From JAMOAW01 sp039908535 (lineage in GTDB: Bacteria > Pseudomonadota > Magnetococcia > Magnetococcales > JADFZT01), in the NCBI GenBank assembly GCA_039908535.1, contig JAMOAW010000009.1, positions 1 to 39,385 on the forward strand: 39,385 nucleotides of DNA. Reading direction: 5' to 3'. The translations under genes and the position numbers were made by a program. This document shows, piece after piece, positions 17,828 to 26,929 of this stretch (position 1 is its first letter; every line of letters starts with the position of its first letter). The notes beneath the pieces were generated by a model that saw only the letters and a program-made list of their open reading frames with translations, did not search any database and had not been told where the DNA came from.

Positions 17828-18953
17828 TAAAAGCATAACACCAGAAACCATCCTGGTTGTAGATGATGCCCCAGAAAACATTATCATTCTGAAAAATGTA
17901 TTAAAAGAGTATACAATTCGACCCGCCATTCATGGTAAAGCCGCATTAAAGGCCGTCACCGTCGAACCACTACCAGACCTCATCCTGCTGGATATCATGA
18001 TGCCGGGGATGGATGGTTATACCGTCTGTCAAATACTCAAGAGTGACCCTCTGACACAACATATTCCGATTATTTTTATAACAGGCAAAAATCAAGAAGA
18101 GGATGAAGTGCAAGGGTTGCAACTCGGTGCCGTAGATTATATCACCAAACCGTTTTCACCCTCCATCGTACAAGCTCGAGTCAAAACGCAACTAGAGTTA
18201 AAAAACGTCAATCGCAAACTAGATAAACACATCCATGAGTTGACGGAAGAACGAAATGTTATTGAAAGCATTCTCCTACAAATGCGCATGGCGGATGCCA
18301 TCGATAAACGTCATATACGCTACCTGATCTCCCCTGTCGAAGTGACTGCTGGTGATATTCTTCTTGCAGCCTTTGCCCCCGATGGACGGCAGATGGTTTT
18401 ATTGGGAGATTTTACCGGCCATGGTCTGATCGCTGCCATTGGAGGCCCACTGGTCAGCTATATCTTTCAACAACTTGTCAAGATCGGTGCCCCTGGAGAG
18501 CAGATCATCCTTGAGATCAACACCCAACTTTGCCAACGCATGCCGATCGGGGTATTTTGTGCTGCCACCTTATTGGAAATCACTCCATCCCGCACCCAAG
18601 CCACGCTTTGGAACGCGGCCCTGCCCGATGCGGTATTAATACGCAATGGTTGCATCCATACGCATTGTCCATCTGGTTTACCTCCCCTAGGTATTGTCAA
18701 CACGTTAAAAATCACCGAGGCCGCTCGGCACATTTCTTTACAACCAAACGATCGTCTATATATCTTTTCCGATGGTATCACGGAGGCTCGAAATCTCCAT
18801 AACGATTTTTTTGAAATGGAGAGGTTAGAGGCTTTCCTGACCAAGGTAACCGTTGGAGATCATCCCTTGGAGGATCTCATCCTCCTGCTTAATGATTTTG
18901 TCGGTTCCACCACCCATAACGATGATATCACGCTTGTCGAAGTCCAATTATGA
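17817..18953 (+). CDS. Response regulator with PP2C (RsbU/SpoIIE-type) phosphatase domain
   Basis: This 378-residue protein has an N-terminal receiver: VVDDAPENI, then LLDIMMPGMDG with phosphoacceptor Asp near residue 58, and DYITKPFSP with the conserved lysine. A linker coiled coil covers about residues 122-160. The C-terminal PP2C-like serine phosphatase has GDFTGHG near residue 200, FSDGITEARN, and a closing NDDITLVEVQL that supplies metal-binding aspartates. Such proteins dephosphorylate anti-sigma-factor antagonists in partner-switching control. The ATG lies inside the 3' end of the hybrid kinase gene (11 bases shared), so the two are translationally coupled. No anti-sigma factor or antagonist gene is visible nearby. 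A strong terminator follows. Confidence 0.92.
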   Translation: MNLDKSITPETILVVDDAPENIIILKNVLKEYTIRPAIHGKAALKAVTVEPLPDLILLDIMMPGMDGYTVCQILKSDPLTQHIPIIFITGKNQEEDEVQGLQLGAVDYITKPFSPSIVQARVKTQLELKNVNRKLDKHIHELTEERNVIESILLQMRMADAIDKRHIRYLISPVEVTAGDILLAAFAPDGRQMVLLGDFTGHGLIAAIGGPLVSYIFQQLVKIGAPGEQIILEINTQLCQRMPIGVFCAATLLEITPSRTQATLWNAALPDAVLIRNGCIHTHCPSGLPPLGIVNTLKITEAARHISLQPNDRLYIFSDGITEARNLHNDFFEMERLEAFLTKVTVGDHPLEDLILLLNDFVGSTTHNDDITLVEVQL

Positions 18954-18962
18954 CCCATCATC

Positions 18963-19000
18963 AAAAAAAAACGGATCTGGAGACCCAGATCCGTTTTTTT
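18963..19000. terminator. Bidirectional Rho-independent terminator
   Basis: The stem ACGGATCTGG/CCAGATCCGT (18971-18980 with 18985-18994) has loop AGAC. An A run lies on the left and a T run on the right. It sits between the convergent phosphatase and isocitrate dehydrogenase genes and should stop both transcripts. Confidence 0.9.
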
Positions 19001-19016
19001 AATACCAACTATAAAG

Positions 19017-21263
19017 TTACAACGAGTCAATAATGCTGTTCAGCGTTGGACTCGGACGCATGGCGGTGCTGACTTTGACTGGATCGGCATGATAATATCC
19101 ACCTAAATCAACCGGTTTACCTTGCACGGCCGAAAGCTCTTGCAAAATTTTGGCTTGATTGCTCGCCAGCTGTTGGGCAATCGGTATAAAATGTTGTTTG
19201 AGTTCGGCATCTTCATCTTGAGCCGCCAAGGCTTGAGCCCAATAGAGAGCGATATAAAAATGGCTCCCTCTGTTGTCAATCTCACCCACTTCACGGCCAG
19301 GAGATTGATTGTTGTCCAACAACAAACCCGTGGCTGTATCCAAAGTTTTACCTAAAATTGCCGCCTTAGCATTTTGGCGTGTTTGACTGAGATGTTCCAA
19401 CGAAACGGCCAGAGCAGAAAACTCACCCAAAGAGTCCCAACGCAAAAATCCCTCTTCAACCAACTGCTGCACATGCTTTGGCGCAGAACCACCCGCACCG
19501 GTTTCAAACATCCCACCCCCATTCATCAAAGGTACAATGGAGAGCATTTTGGCACTCGTCCCGACCTCTAAAATTGGAAAAAGATCGGTGAGATAATCAC
19601 GCAACACATTACCCGTCACTGAAATGGTATCTTGACCATGGATGATCCGTTCCAATGAAAAATGGGTCGCCTCAACCGGGGACATAATCCGAATATCCAA
19701 TCCCGTGGTGTCATAGTCCAACAGATACCGCTCCACCTTCTTGATCAACTGCACATCGTGGGGACGATCCTTGCTCAACCAAAATACCGCCGGTGTATTT
19801 GACAGCCTAGCTCTATTGACAGCCAATTTGACCCAGTCCTGGATCGGTTCATCTTTGACCGTACACATCCGCCAAATATCACCACTCTCGACCGAATGCT
19901 CAAGAATCACCTGCCCAGCGGCATCCACAACACGAATTTTACCAGGACCAGGGGCCTTAAATGTTTGTGGATGAGAGCCATACTCTTCAGCTTTTTGAGC
20001 CATCAGCCCCACATTGGGAATGCTGCCCATGGTGGCTGGATTAAAGGCGCCATGCTTTTTACAAAAATTAATGGTCGCGTCATAGACTCCAGAGTAGCTG
20101 TGATCTGGAATCACGGCCTTGGTATCACACGCCTTGCCATCTGGCCCCCAACCAATCCCACCTGCGCGGATCATCGCTGGCATAGAGGCATCGATGATGA
20201 CATCACTCGAAACATGTAGATTGGTAATCCCACGATCAGAATTCACCATGTACAGAGCGGGTTGTTTGGCCATACATGCCTGAATATCGGCATCAATCTC
20301 ATCCCGTTGTGCGGCCGGTAAGGCGTCGATCTTTTTATACAAATCTCCCAAACCATTGTTGGGATCCACGCCAATTTCCGCAAAAAGAGCGGCATGTTTA
20401 TCAAAGACATCTTGGAAGAAAACACTCACAAAATGACCAAACATGATCGGATCTGAAATTTTCATCATGGTGGCTTTTAAGTGCACAGAAAACAGAATCC
20501 CTTGCTCTTTGGCGTCTTTAATCTGCTCGGCAATAAAGGCACGCAAGGCTTTGACGCTCATGAAGGTTGCATCGACAACCTCACCCAACATCAGAGGGGT
20601 CTTCTCTTTTAAAACCGTTACGGCACCATTGGCATCGACAAACTCAATTTTGGCGTTGCCGACCGAACCCTGCTCAATAGTCAGGGATTTCTCATTTGAA
20701 GCAAAATCCCCATGGCTCATAGTGGCGACGTGAGTTTTGGAATCAGGACGCCAAACACCCATTTTATGCGGATTTTTCTTGGCAAACTCTTTCACAGCCT
20801 TCGGTGCGCGCCGGTCCGAATTACCCTCTCTCAGGACTGGATTGACCGCGCTACCCATAATTTTGCCATATCGAGCCTTGATCTCAGCCTCGGCATCGTT
20901 TTGCGGATTTTCCGGATAAGAGGGAATATCATACCCTTGACTTTGCAACTCTTTAATAGCGTCTTTCATCTGGGGAAGAGAGGCACTCACATTAGGCAGT
21001 TTAATGACATTGGCTTCTGGTTTTTTAACCAACTCACCCAATTGAGCCAAATCATCGTTTTGCCGCTGTGCTGGCGTCAACTTTTCAGGGAAGGTGGCGA
21101 TAATTCTTCCCGCAAGTGAAATGTCACGCGTGCCGACCGTCAACCCTGCCACTTTTGTAAACGACTGTATAATAGGCAAAAATGAGGCACTAGCTAATTC
21201 TGGGGCTTCGTCAACCTTTGTGTAAATAATGTCTGGTAATCCTGTTGAAGATGTCATCGACAT
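19017..21263 (-). CDS. icd: NADP-dependent isocitrate dehydrogenase, monomeric type
   Basis: A 748-residue protein, the usual length of the monomeric IDH family (about 740), which oxidatively decarboxylates isocitrate to 2-oxoglutarate and makes NADPH. Recognisable segments are the N-terminal IIYTKVDEAPELAS, the substrate-binding VNPVLREGNSDRRAP near residue 130, PDHSYSGVYDATINFCKKHG, and AGGSAPKHVQQLVEEG near 590. It is not related in sequence to the dimeric Icd of E. coli. GAAGGAG lies about 10 bases before the ATG at 21263; a second ATG two codons later is also possible. It is a single gene, convergent with the phosphatase gene. No sign of transfer or damage. Confidence 0.96.
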   Translation of the reverse strand: MSMTSSTGLPDIIYTKVDEAPELASASFLPIIQSFTKVAGLTVGTRDISLAGRIIATFPEKLTPAQRQNDDLAQLGELVKKPEANVIKLPNVSASLPQMKDAIKELQSQGYDIPSYPENPQNDAEAEIKARYGKIMGSAVNPVLREGNSDRRAPKAVKEFAKKNPHKMGVWRPDSKTHVATMSHGDFASNEKSLTIEQGSVGNAKIEFVDANGAVTVLKEKTPLMLGEVVDATFMSVKALRAFIAEQIKDAKEQGILFSVHLKATMMKISDPIMFGHFVSVFFQDVFDKHAALFAEIGVDPNNGLGDLYKKIDALPAAQRDEIDADIQACMAKQPALYMVNSDRGITNLHVSSDVIIDASMPAMIRAGGIGWGPDGKACDTKAVIPDHSYSGVYDATINFCKKHGAFNPATMGSIPNVGLMAQKAEEYGSHPQTFKAPGPGKIRVVDAAGQVILEHSVESGDIWRMCTVKDEPIQDWVKLAVNRARLSNTPAVFWLSKDRPHDVQLIKKVERYLLDYDTTGLDIRIMSPVEATHFSLERIIHGQDTISVTGNVLRDYLTDLFPILEVGTSAKMLSIVPLMNGGGMFETGAGGSAPKHVQQLVEEGFLRWDSLGEFSALAVSLEHLSQTRQNAKAAILGKTLDTATGLLLDNNQSPGREVGEIDNRGSHFYIALYWAQALAAQDEDAELKQHFIPIAQQLASNQAKILQELSAVQGKPVDLGGYYHADPVKVSTAMRPSPTLNSIIDSL

Positions 21264-21457
21264 ATTTTTTTCACTCCTTCAAGGGTTTCTGTTTCCTTCA
21301 CATGATGCCTTAATAATCTATTCCCAATTATGTGTCAACAGATCATCCTTATTCACAACACCCAACATAAGACAACTTTTTTCTTTGTAAAGATTATTCA
21401 ACCTGTCGCAAACTTGACTTTCAGATTATCTTTTACGAAAAACATAAAAGGCCTTTC

Positions 21458-21616
21458 GGACAAAAAAAATTAAAAACAAAACCTTGGGGGGCGGAGAACC
21501 GCCCCCCAATCCCCCCCACCCTTTTCTTTTGATCATTAAAAAAAAGAGGGGGTCTGGGGGATTCATCCCCCAGGGTTTGGCCTTTGATTTTTTTTTGCCC
21601 GCAGGGCATCATGTTC
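21458..21616 (+). repeat. Dispersed palindromic repeat, copy R4
   Basis: The same hairpin order as R3: GGGGGGCGG/CCGCCCCCC, T/A inverted repeat, CTGGGGGAT/ATCCCCCAG, then GCCCGCAGGGC and ATCATGTTC. The proximal arm is diverged (GGACAAAAAAAATTAAAAAC). It lies in the divergent gap between icd and the NUDIX gene, only 32 bases before the NUDIX start, so it may affect that gene's leader. Confidence 0.85.
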
Positions 21617-21648
21617 CATACATAAAAAAATTCCAAAAGGACGCAACC

Positions 21649-22299
21649 ATGTCAGAACTGCTCCACGCGACAGACCCCTTAGGAACCTACATTAAAACCG
21701 GCCCACGGAGTGTTTTAATGCAGGAGATCCGCCACTACGCCCGACAACATGGCGAAGCCCCTTTTGCCTTACCCGTGGTGCATATCATCCTACTCACTAG
21801 CACGGGTCTCATCCGCATGGTTCAACGGGGCAATAAGCCAGAGAACCCCTACCTATGGGATAAGGCGGTGGGTGGCCATGTGGTCTGCGAAGAGAGATCC
21901 CTGCCTTTAACGGCCTTTCATACCAATGCCAAAAAAGAGATGGCCGAAGAACTCAATATCCACCAAGTCCACATCGCCAAAGATCCCTGGGAGTATCACC
22001 AAAAATTATATACGCATGACATCAATACCCAACAACAGGCCCTCATACGGATGATCGATTATGACCCCTGGCAAGGAGCTATATGCCGGGTTCACCAAGG
22101 CGAACCTTGGCTCAAAAGGCATCAAGTTGTTGTCTATGTGGGTGTTTACGATGGCCCCTTTCACTTTGCCGATGGCGAGGCCGTGGCTGAAAAATCAATC
22201 TCCCGCCAACACCTCATGGCCGAAATAAATGAGTCGCCCTGGCAATATGCGGATGGCGCCAGGGTCTTTATGACAAAATATTACCATCTTTTGCGCTAG
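21649..22299 (+). CDS. NUDIX-domain protein, atypical box
   Basis: About 216 residues. The NUDIX region is GGHVVCEE, then an insert, then KKEMAEELNI. Compared with GX5EX7REUXEEXGU, this has extra residues between the first Glu and the helix and Lys in place of Arg, while the metal-binding EMAEE is kept. NUDIX enzymes cleave nucleoside diphosphates linked to another group. The layout resembles the isopentenyl-diphosphate isomerase-like branch, but I cannot assign a substrate. An ORF start at 21484 lies inside repeat R4 and is not credible. The ATG at 21649 has AAAAGGA eight bases upstream. Its 3' end overlaps the convergent rlmN gene by 32 bases. Confidence 0.8.
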   Translation: MSELLHATDPLGTYIKTGPRSVLMQEIRHYARQHGEAPFALPVVHIILLTSTGLIRMVQRGNKPENPYLWDKAVGGHVVCEERSLPLTAFHTNAKKEMAEELNIHQVHIAKDPWEYHQKLYTHDINTQQQALIRMIDYDPWQGAICRVHQGEPWLKRHQVVVYVGVYDGPFHFADGEAVAEKSISRQHLMAEINESPWQYADGARVFMTKYYHLLR

Positions 22300-23326
22300 C
22301 ATTGGCCATCCATTTTAACTGACCACAGGCGGCCGCAATATCGGCCCCACGACTTTCACGCAAAACAGTCACCAATTTTGCCCGCCACAACACCTCTTGA
22401 AAACGCAACATCACCTCAGGAGGGGAGGGCTTAAAGGGCGAGCCTGGCCATGTATTAAATCCCAATAGATTCACTTTCGAAGGAATGCCCTTTAAAAACG
22501 CGACCAATTCTTGCGCATCTTCCAAAGAGTCATTCACCCCATCCAGCAACAAATATTCCCAAGTGAAACAACGTCCTTTTTTTAATGGGTAGGTACGAAT
22601 CGCCTGTTGGATGGACTCTAAATTATATTTCCGATTTAATGGGATGATTTTATCACGCACGTCGTTGCGTACCGAATGAAGTGAAATGGCCAAGTTCACC
22701 CCCAAATCCCTGCCAATGGCCCCCAATCGGGGTGCCACTCCCGCCGTCGATAGGGTAATACGACGGGTACCAATGGCCAACCCACAATCGTCCAACAACA
22801 CCCGCACGGCCCGAACCACCGCATCATAGTTATATAATGGCTCGCCCATTCCCATAATCACCACATTGGTCACCCGTTTCCCCTGGGGTGCCAAAAACGC
22901 CCGGGCAAACAAAACTTGACCAATAATTTCCGCCGCCGTCAAGTTTCGAGTCAACCCCATGGTCCCTGTTTGACAAAAAGGGCAAGAGAGAGAACAACCC
23001 ACCTGAGTGGAGAGACAAACCGTGCCCCGATTGACCTCTGGAATATAGACCGTCTCCACATGAACCCCATCTGGATATTCCAGCAACCATTTTTCCGTCC
23101 CATCCACAGCCACCCGATGCTCGGCCATTTGCGGCCAAAATGGGGGGGCGTCCGCTTGCAAACGGGCACGAAACTCCTTGGGAAGATCGGTCATGGCCCC
23201 CACATCAGGGGCCAATTTGACATAAATCCATGACCACAGTTGACGGGCCCGAAACGGCTTTTCACCCAAGGTCGCAACAAAATCAACCATTTCAGGCCGT
23301 GTCAGGCCAATCAACTGTATACTCAT
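22268..23326 (-). CDS. rlmN: Dual-specificity 23S rRNA (A2503)/tRNA (A37) methyltransferase RlmN
   Basis: A 352-residue radical SAM methyltransferase that adds C2-methyl to A2503 of 23S rRNA and, in many bacteria, A37 of tRNAs. Visible are the N-terminal FRARQLWSWIY region, the cluster motif CSLSCPFCQTGTMG near residues 110-125, and NVVIMGMGEPLYNYD. LSTAGVAPR and NLAISLHSV follow, and then the C-terminal VTVLRESRGADIAAACGQL carries the methyl-carrier cysteine. Length is normal. Its ATG overlaps the ndk stop (TAATG), so the pair is translationally coupled. Confidence 0.97.
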   Translation of the reverse strand: MSIQLIGLTRPEMVDFVATLGEKPFRARQLWSWIYVKLAPDVGAMTDLPKEFRARLQADAPPFWPQMAEHRVAVDGTEKWLLEYPDGVHVETVYIPEVNRGTVCLSTQVGCSLSCPFCQTGTMGLTRNLTAAEIIGQVLFARAFLAPQGKRVTNVVIMGMGEPLYNYDAVVRAVRVLLDDCGLAIGTRRITLSTAGVAPRLGAIGRDLGVNLAISLHSVRNDVRDKIIPLNRKYNLESIQQAIRTYPLKKGRCFTWEYLLLDGVNDSLEDAQELVAFLKGIPSKVNLLGFNTWPGSPFKPSPPEVMLRFQEVLWRAKLVTVLRESRGADIAAACGQLKWMANASAKDGNILS

Positions 23327-23757
23327 TACTCTGGACGCGAAGCAAGTTGCAGATGATTAAAGAAAAATGCGATCTCACGGGCCGCATTTTCGAAAGAATC
23401 AGAGCCATGCACGGCATTGGCCTCAATGCTCTTGGCAAAATCGGCCCGAATGGTCCCTGGTGCCGCCTGTGCTGGATTGGTGGCCCCCATAATCAACCGA
23501 TTTTTGGCAATGGCCCCCTCTCCTTCCAAAACCTGAACCAAAATTGGACCAGAACTCATGTAGGCGGTCAAATCGTTAAAAAAAGGTCTGCCCCGATGAA
23601 CATCATAAAAATCCCCCGCTTGCTCCCGGGTTAAATGCATCATCCGAGCCGCAACAATGCGCAACCCACCCGCTTCAAAACGGGAAAGAATCTGACCAAT
23701 CACGTTGCCAGCCACCGCATCCGGTTTTACAATAGACAATGTCCGCTCTACAGCCAT
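23326..23757 (-). CDS. ndk: Nucleoside diphosphate kinase
   Basis: A 143-residue enzyme that balances NTP pools by phosphate transfer through a catalytic histidine. Motifs are RTLSIVKPDAV at the start, HRGRPFFNDL, IMGATNPAQAAPGTIRADF and the active-site region NAVHGSDSFENAAREI (His117-like). The open frame extends upstream to 23880, but the ATG at 23757 has AAGGAG seven bases before it and gives the standard N-terminus MAVERTLS. It is followed directly by rlmN with a one-base overlap. Confidence 0.97.
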   Translation of the reverse strand: MAVERTLSIVKPDAVAGNVIGQILSRFEAGGLRIVAARMMHLTREQAGDFYDVHRGRPFFNDLTAYMSSGPILVQVLEGEGAIAKNRLIMGATNPAQAAPGTIRADFAKSIEANAVHGSDSFENAAREIAFFFNHLQLASRPE

Positions 23758-23938
23758 GCCTGTCTCCTTTTTCTTGTTAAATATATCAGAGGTGATTCCA
23801 ACAGGTACCCAAAGAAACCATTTTCCATATATCTTGATTTCCAAGCGACCCACATTTATAGTTGCGCCTATTATGCTCATAAACGATCATCAAGCAAGGC
23901 TACCCCTTATCCTTTTTTTGCCTTAGGAGAATTCATCC

Positions 23939-24739
23939 GTGAACGCACCACCCATCCAAAAAATTTTGCTCGCTCTCCCTTTTCTGCTCTGGACCACCCC
24001 CACCTGGGCCGCCCCTTGGTATAACAGTGCGTTCTCAGCCCAAATTCAAAAGAGCGATCCCAACGACCCTACCTCCAATGCTACGGCCCAAATTATCGTT
24101 GGTAAAGAGAGTTTTCGCGCCCAAGCTGACCACAATGGCCAACAAATCGTGGTCATCTTCAATTCTAAAACACAAAAATCATGGACTTTAAACACCGGAA
24201 AAAAAGAATTTTACGAAGGCGTGATCAATGCACCAGAACCTCCCAAAGTTGATATCGACCTTTTGCCAGATGATCCGCAAAGCAATTGCAACCAACCAAA
24301 AGGCCCAACGTGTACCAAAGTAGGACAAGAGAAGGTAAATGGCATTCCAGCGGATAAATGGCACATTCAAGTCACCGACCAGGCGGGACAATCCTTATTG
24401 ATCTCTCTTTGGAGCGATCCAAGCCGAAAAATTATTTTGCGTCAGGAGGTCCCCAACGGACCCACAATGAATCGGGTGTTGGCTGGAGTGGAAAACATCA
24501 ACAACCGTAAAACAGAAAAATGGGAAATCACCGAAGCCTTCCAAGATAAAAAACACACCGTAACCAAATGGATAGACCTCAATTTGCACATACCAATTCG
24601 CATTCAAAGCGATACCGGATCCAAAATTGAATTGAGCCAAATCCAGGAAGGTTCCCAACCCGACACCCTTTTTCAGGTGCCCGCAGATTTCAAACAAATT
24701 GCCACGCCAACCGCGCCGCAATCTCCGCCAGCCAAATAG
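23939..24739 (+). CDS. Secreted periplasmic protein, DUF4412-like
   Basis: A 266-residue protein with a clear signal peptide: a basic start, then KILLALPFLLWTTPTWA and likely cleavage before APW. The mature part is beta-rich (IIVGKESFRAQADHNGQQ, then VVIFNSKTQKSWTLN) and resembles DUF4412 or LolA/LppX-like folds that bind lipid, though this is a weak visual match. One cysteine pair (NCNQPKGPTC) could form a disulfide. The start is GTG at 23939, with TTAGGAG about nine bases before. It stands alone and diverges from ndk-rlmN. The C-terminus is proline- and alanine-rich, and repeat R5 follows immediately. Confidence 0.7.
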   Translation: MNAPPIQKILLALPFLLWTTPTWAAPWYNSAFSAQIQKSDPNDPTSNATAQIIVGKESFRAQADHNGQQIVVIFNSKTQKSWTLNTGKKEFYEGVINAPEPPKVDIDLLPDDPQSNCNQPKGPTCTKVGQEKVNGIPADKWHIQVTDQAGQSLLISLWSDPSRKIILRQEVPNGPTMNRVLAGVENINNRKTEKWEITEAFQDKKHTVTKWIDLNLHIPIRIQSDTGSKIELSQIQEGSQPDTLFQVPADFKQIATPTAPQSPPAK

Positions 24740-24745
24740 GATAAA

Positions 24746-24835
24746 AATCCCCCAGACCCCCTCTTTTTTTTAAGAATTAAAAAAAAAGGTGGGGGGAATT
24801 GGGGGGCGGTTCTCCGCCCCCCAAGGTCTTGAATT
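24746..24835 (-). repeat. Dispersed palindromic repeat, truncated copy R5
   Basis: A shortened copy in inverted orientation: half of the ATCCCCCAG hairpin, the T/A inverted repeat, GGTGGGGGGAATT and the full GGGGGGCGG/CCGCCCCCC hairpin. It lacks the terminal GCCC hairpin and GTTC. It separates two convergent genes and can act as their terminator. Confidence 0.8.
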
Positions 24836-25229
24836 AAATATATCCCCCGACGGGGGCCTTTTTTTCCAACGGTTCCGGGGCCATCATGGAGGGATTTTTC
24901 TCGGCATCCTCACGCAACCGCAACTCCAATTCCTGCAAGAGATTTTTCAACTCATGCAAAGACTTTTGGGTTTTTTCCCGGATGGCGGGCAATTGTTCTT
25001 CATAGGTTAAACGTCCCGCATCACCAAAAGCCTCCAAAGCCTCTTGCATCAACTTCCCTGCCCGATCCATCGCTTCACTGGCTTTTTCCTCCTGATTGAT
25101 CACTTTCAGCAGCGCAGGGTCTATCACCATCCCGCTATTTTCCGCGGTCCACCCAGAAGTGATTGTCAAAACAAAAAAACAAACCAACCCGATTCCAACT
25201 CTACATGAATGATTATGATGAAACACCAT
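24834..25229 (-). CDS. Small secreted helical protein of unknown function
   Basis: About 131 residues. I do not recognise the family. A signal peptide is visible (GIGLVCFFVLTITSGWTA, likely cleavage before ENS). The mature part is charged and helical, with heptad-like leucines (LHELKNLLQELELRLRE), so it may form a coiled coil. I chose the ATG at 25229, which overlaps the NUDIX gene by 17 bases, over an upstream ATG at 25256. The coding end (VGGYI) abuts repeat R5, so the natural C-terminus may have been altered by the insertion. Confidence 0.6.
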   Translation of the reverse strand: MVFHHNHSCRVGIGLVCFFVLTITSGWTAENSGMVIDPALLKVINQEEKASEAMDRAGKLMQEALEAFGDAGRLTYEEQLPAIREKTQKSLHELKNLLQELELRLREDAEKNPSMMAPEPLEKKAPVGGYI

Positions 25230-25686
25230 CACTTTTGCCTTCCCCCGTAGTACCACAGATAAACCAATCCAGACAAGCCACCTGAGGAATCATCTGCGGA
25301 TAGGCCAGTCCATCTTCCTTAGCAATTTGTTTAAAAGTCCCACAATCCACCCAAGCGATTTCTAAAAGCTCTCTGCTCATCTCTTTAGGTATTCCCAACC
25401 ATTGCTCACAACGAAAAAGGAAACCGATATGTGGCGTCTCTTGCTCCAACAAAGGCGTCATCCCCACCTGTTCCCAATGCTGTAATTCCACGCCGATCTC
25501 TTCCCGCACCTCCCGTCGCAAAGCCGTTTCCAGGCTTTCACCTATATCGACAAAACCACCGGGAAAAGACCACTTACGATAGCGATGATCCCCATAGGCC
25601 AAACGACACAATAACAGCTGTTTCTGGGCAAAAGAGTGCTCATCTACCAACAGAGCATGAACCGAAATGGTTGGACGCACAATCAT
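25213..25686 (-). CDS. NUDIX hydrolase
   Basis: A 157-residue protein with a perfect NUDIX box in GGFVDIGESLETALRREV followed by REEIGVEL, so metal-dependent hydrolysis of a nucleoside diphosphate derivative is expected. The upstream WSFPGGF is typical of ADP-sugar or NADH-type pyrophosphatases. Substrate cannot be assigned. The start ATG is at 25686 and the gene overlaps the following small secreted protein. No signal peptide. Confidence 0.88.
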   Translation of the reverse strand: MIVRPTISVHALLVDEHSFAQKQLLLCRLAYGDHRYRKWSFPGGFVDIGESLETALRREVREEIGVELQHWEQVGMTPLLEQETPHIGFLFRCEQWLGIPKEMSRELLEIAWVDCGTFKQIAKEDGLAYPQMIPQVACLDWFICGTTGEGKSDGVSS

Positions 25687-25728
25687 TCAAAGAGTATCCT
25701 GTCCGCCATTAGAACAAAACAAAAAAAA

Positions 25729-26778
25729 TCATTTAGAACTCTCATCCATAATTTTCCAACGTCCATTCTGTTTTTCCAACACCACATTTTTTTCACTTTG
25801 ATCCCGATAATTATGCGCTGAATAGTGTTGTTGGAAGCGAATATTGGCTTGGTTATTATTCACCATTTGTACCTGTAGATCAGAAAGTTCCACATGGACC
25901 AATTTGGCTTTCTGAATCACGGCACGCCGTTTTTGTTCCCAGGTCGAACGATTGGGATACCCTGGCGGCACATGAAACCCATCTCCATAAAAAGAGAGAT
26001 ATTTATCCACATTCTGATCAGACCAAGCCTTGGCCCAATCCTCTAATGTTTGGCGCACATCGGTCATCGTGGAGGAAGAGGCATCGCCACCCGTTGAGGA
26101 TGCCGGGACACTGGGTTCAGCGCGCGCCTGATATTGCAGCTCCTGACGAGAGGGAACAACCGTTTCCCCCTCTTTCATTGGGGGGGGAGGAAGATCGGAA
26201 ACCGAGGGTTGCACCACCTCCTTTTTGGAACTCTTAGGAGCAGAGGTCTCCTCCGAACCCGGATGAAGAACGAACAATTTATTGACCAAAACCAATTTTT
26301 CTTGGGTCTGCGCGTTATTTTTGTTGAGTTGCAAAGCCCGCGCATAGGACAGTGATGCCAATTTGGCATAAATATCACCCAAATTTTCATGAGCGGTGAC
26401 ATAACTGGGATGGGTCTTGATCGCCTGTTGAAGAGCCTCCCTGGCCGACTCATATTGACCCTGTTCGGCGTACAAAACCGCCAAATTATTAAATGGTTCT
26501 GGAAGCTCAGGATACTCTCGCCCAAGATCCTTAAAAACGGCTATGGCCTCATCGCGTTTTTTTTGCTCTGTCAGAATCAATCCTCGCAAAAAAAGGGCTT
26601 GAGGATCCTTTGGATTTTTACGTAGATACGCATCCAAGCGGCTAGTGGCGGTGTCAAATTTTTTCTCATCTGTCAGACGATAGATCTCGTCCAATTCATC
26701 TGCAAAAACCACGATAGGCGTGACCAGAAAAGAGCAAAAACCAACCAAAAAAATTAATCCCATCATAATGCGCTTCAT
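25729..26778 (-). CDS. TPR-repeat periplasmic protein with C-terminal NTF2-like domain
   Basis: About 349 residues. A signal peptide (MKRIMMGLIFLVGFCSFLV) is followed by four or so TPR units: AYLRKNPKDPQALFLRGLIL, AVFKDLGREYPELPEPFNNL and AIKTHPSYVTAHENLGDIYA. A serine/proline-rich linker (about residues 190-240) leads to a C-terminal region with WAKAWSDQNVDKYLSFYGDG. This is an NTF2/SnoaL-like fold, as in the Cds6 domain of L,D-transpeptidase-associated proteins. It may be a scaffold in the cell envelope. The frame opens at 26826, but the ATG at 26778 starts the signal peptide directly. Confidence 0.78.
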   Translation of the reverse strand: MKRIMMGLIFLVGFCSFLVTPIVVFADELDEIYRLTDEKKFDTATSRLDAYLRKNPKDPQALFLRGLILTEQKKRDEAIAVFKDLGREYPELPEPFNNLAVLYAEQGQYESAREALQQAIKTHPSYVTAHENLGDIYAKLASLSYARALQLNKNNAQTQEKLVLVNKLFVLHPGSEETSAPKSSKKEVVQPSVSDLPPPPMKEGETVVPSRQELQYQARAEPSVPASSTGGDASSSTMTDVRQTLEDWAKAWSDQNVDKYLSFYGDGFHVPPGYPNRSTWEQKRRAVIQKAKLVHVELSDLQVQMVNNNQANIRFQQHYSAHNYRDQSEKNVVLEKQNGRWKIMDESSK

Positions 26779-26929
26779 AAAATGTGACCCCATTGGGTAA
26801 TAGTGGAACATAAGATCATTCAGCAAAACAACATCTACCTAAGGCGCAGCTCCTAGGCTATTTTACGATAAAAGGGTTACAACACCTCAATAGTTATCTC
26901 CCCACCGCCATTTCACGCGACGACTCTCC

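Noticed and set aside
21458..21616. GC-rich repeats as a CRISPR array
   Set aside because: Copies are dispersed kilobases apart and face both ways, without regular spacers.
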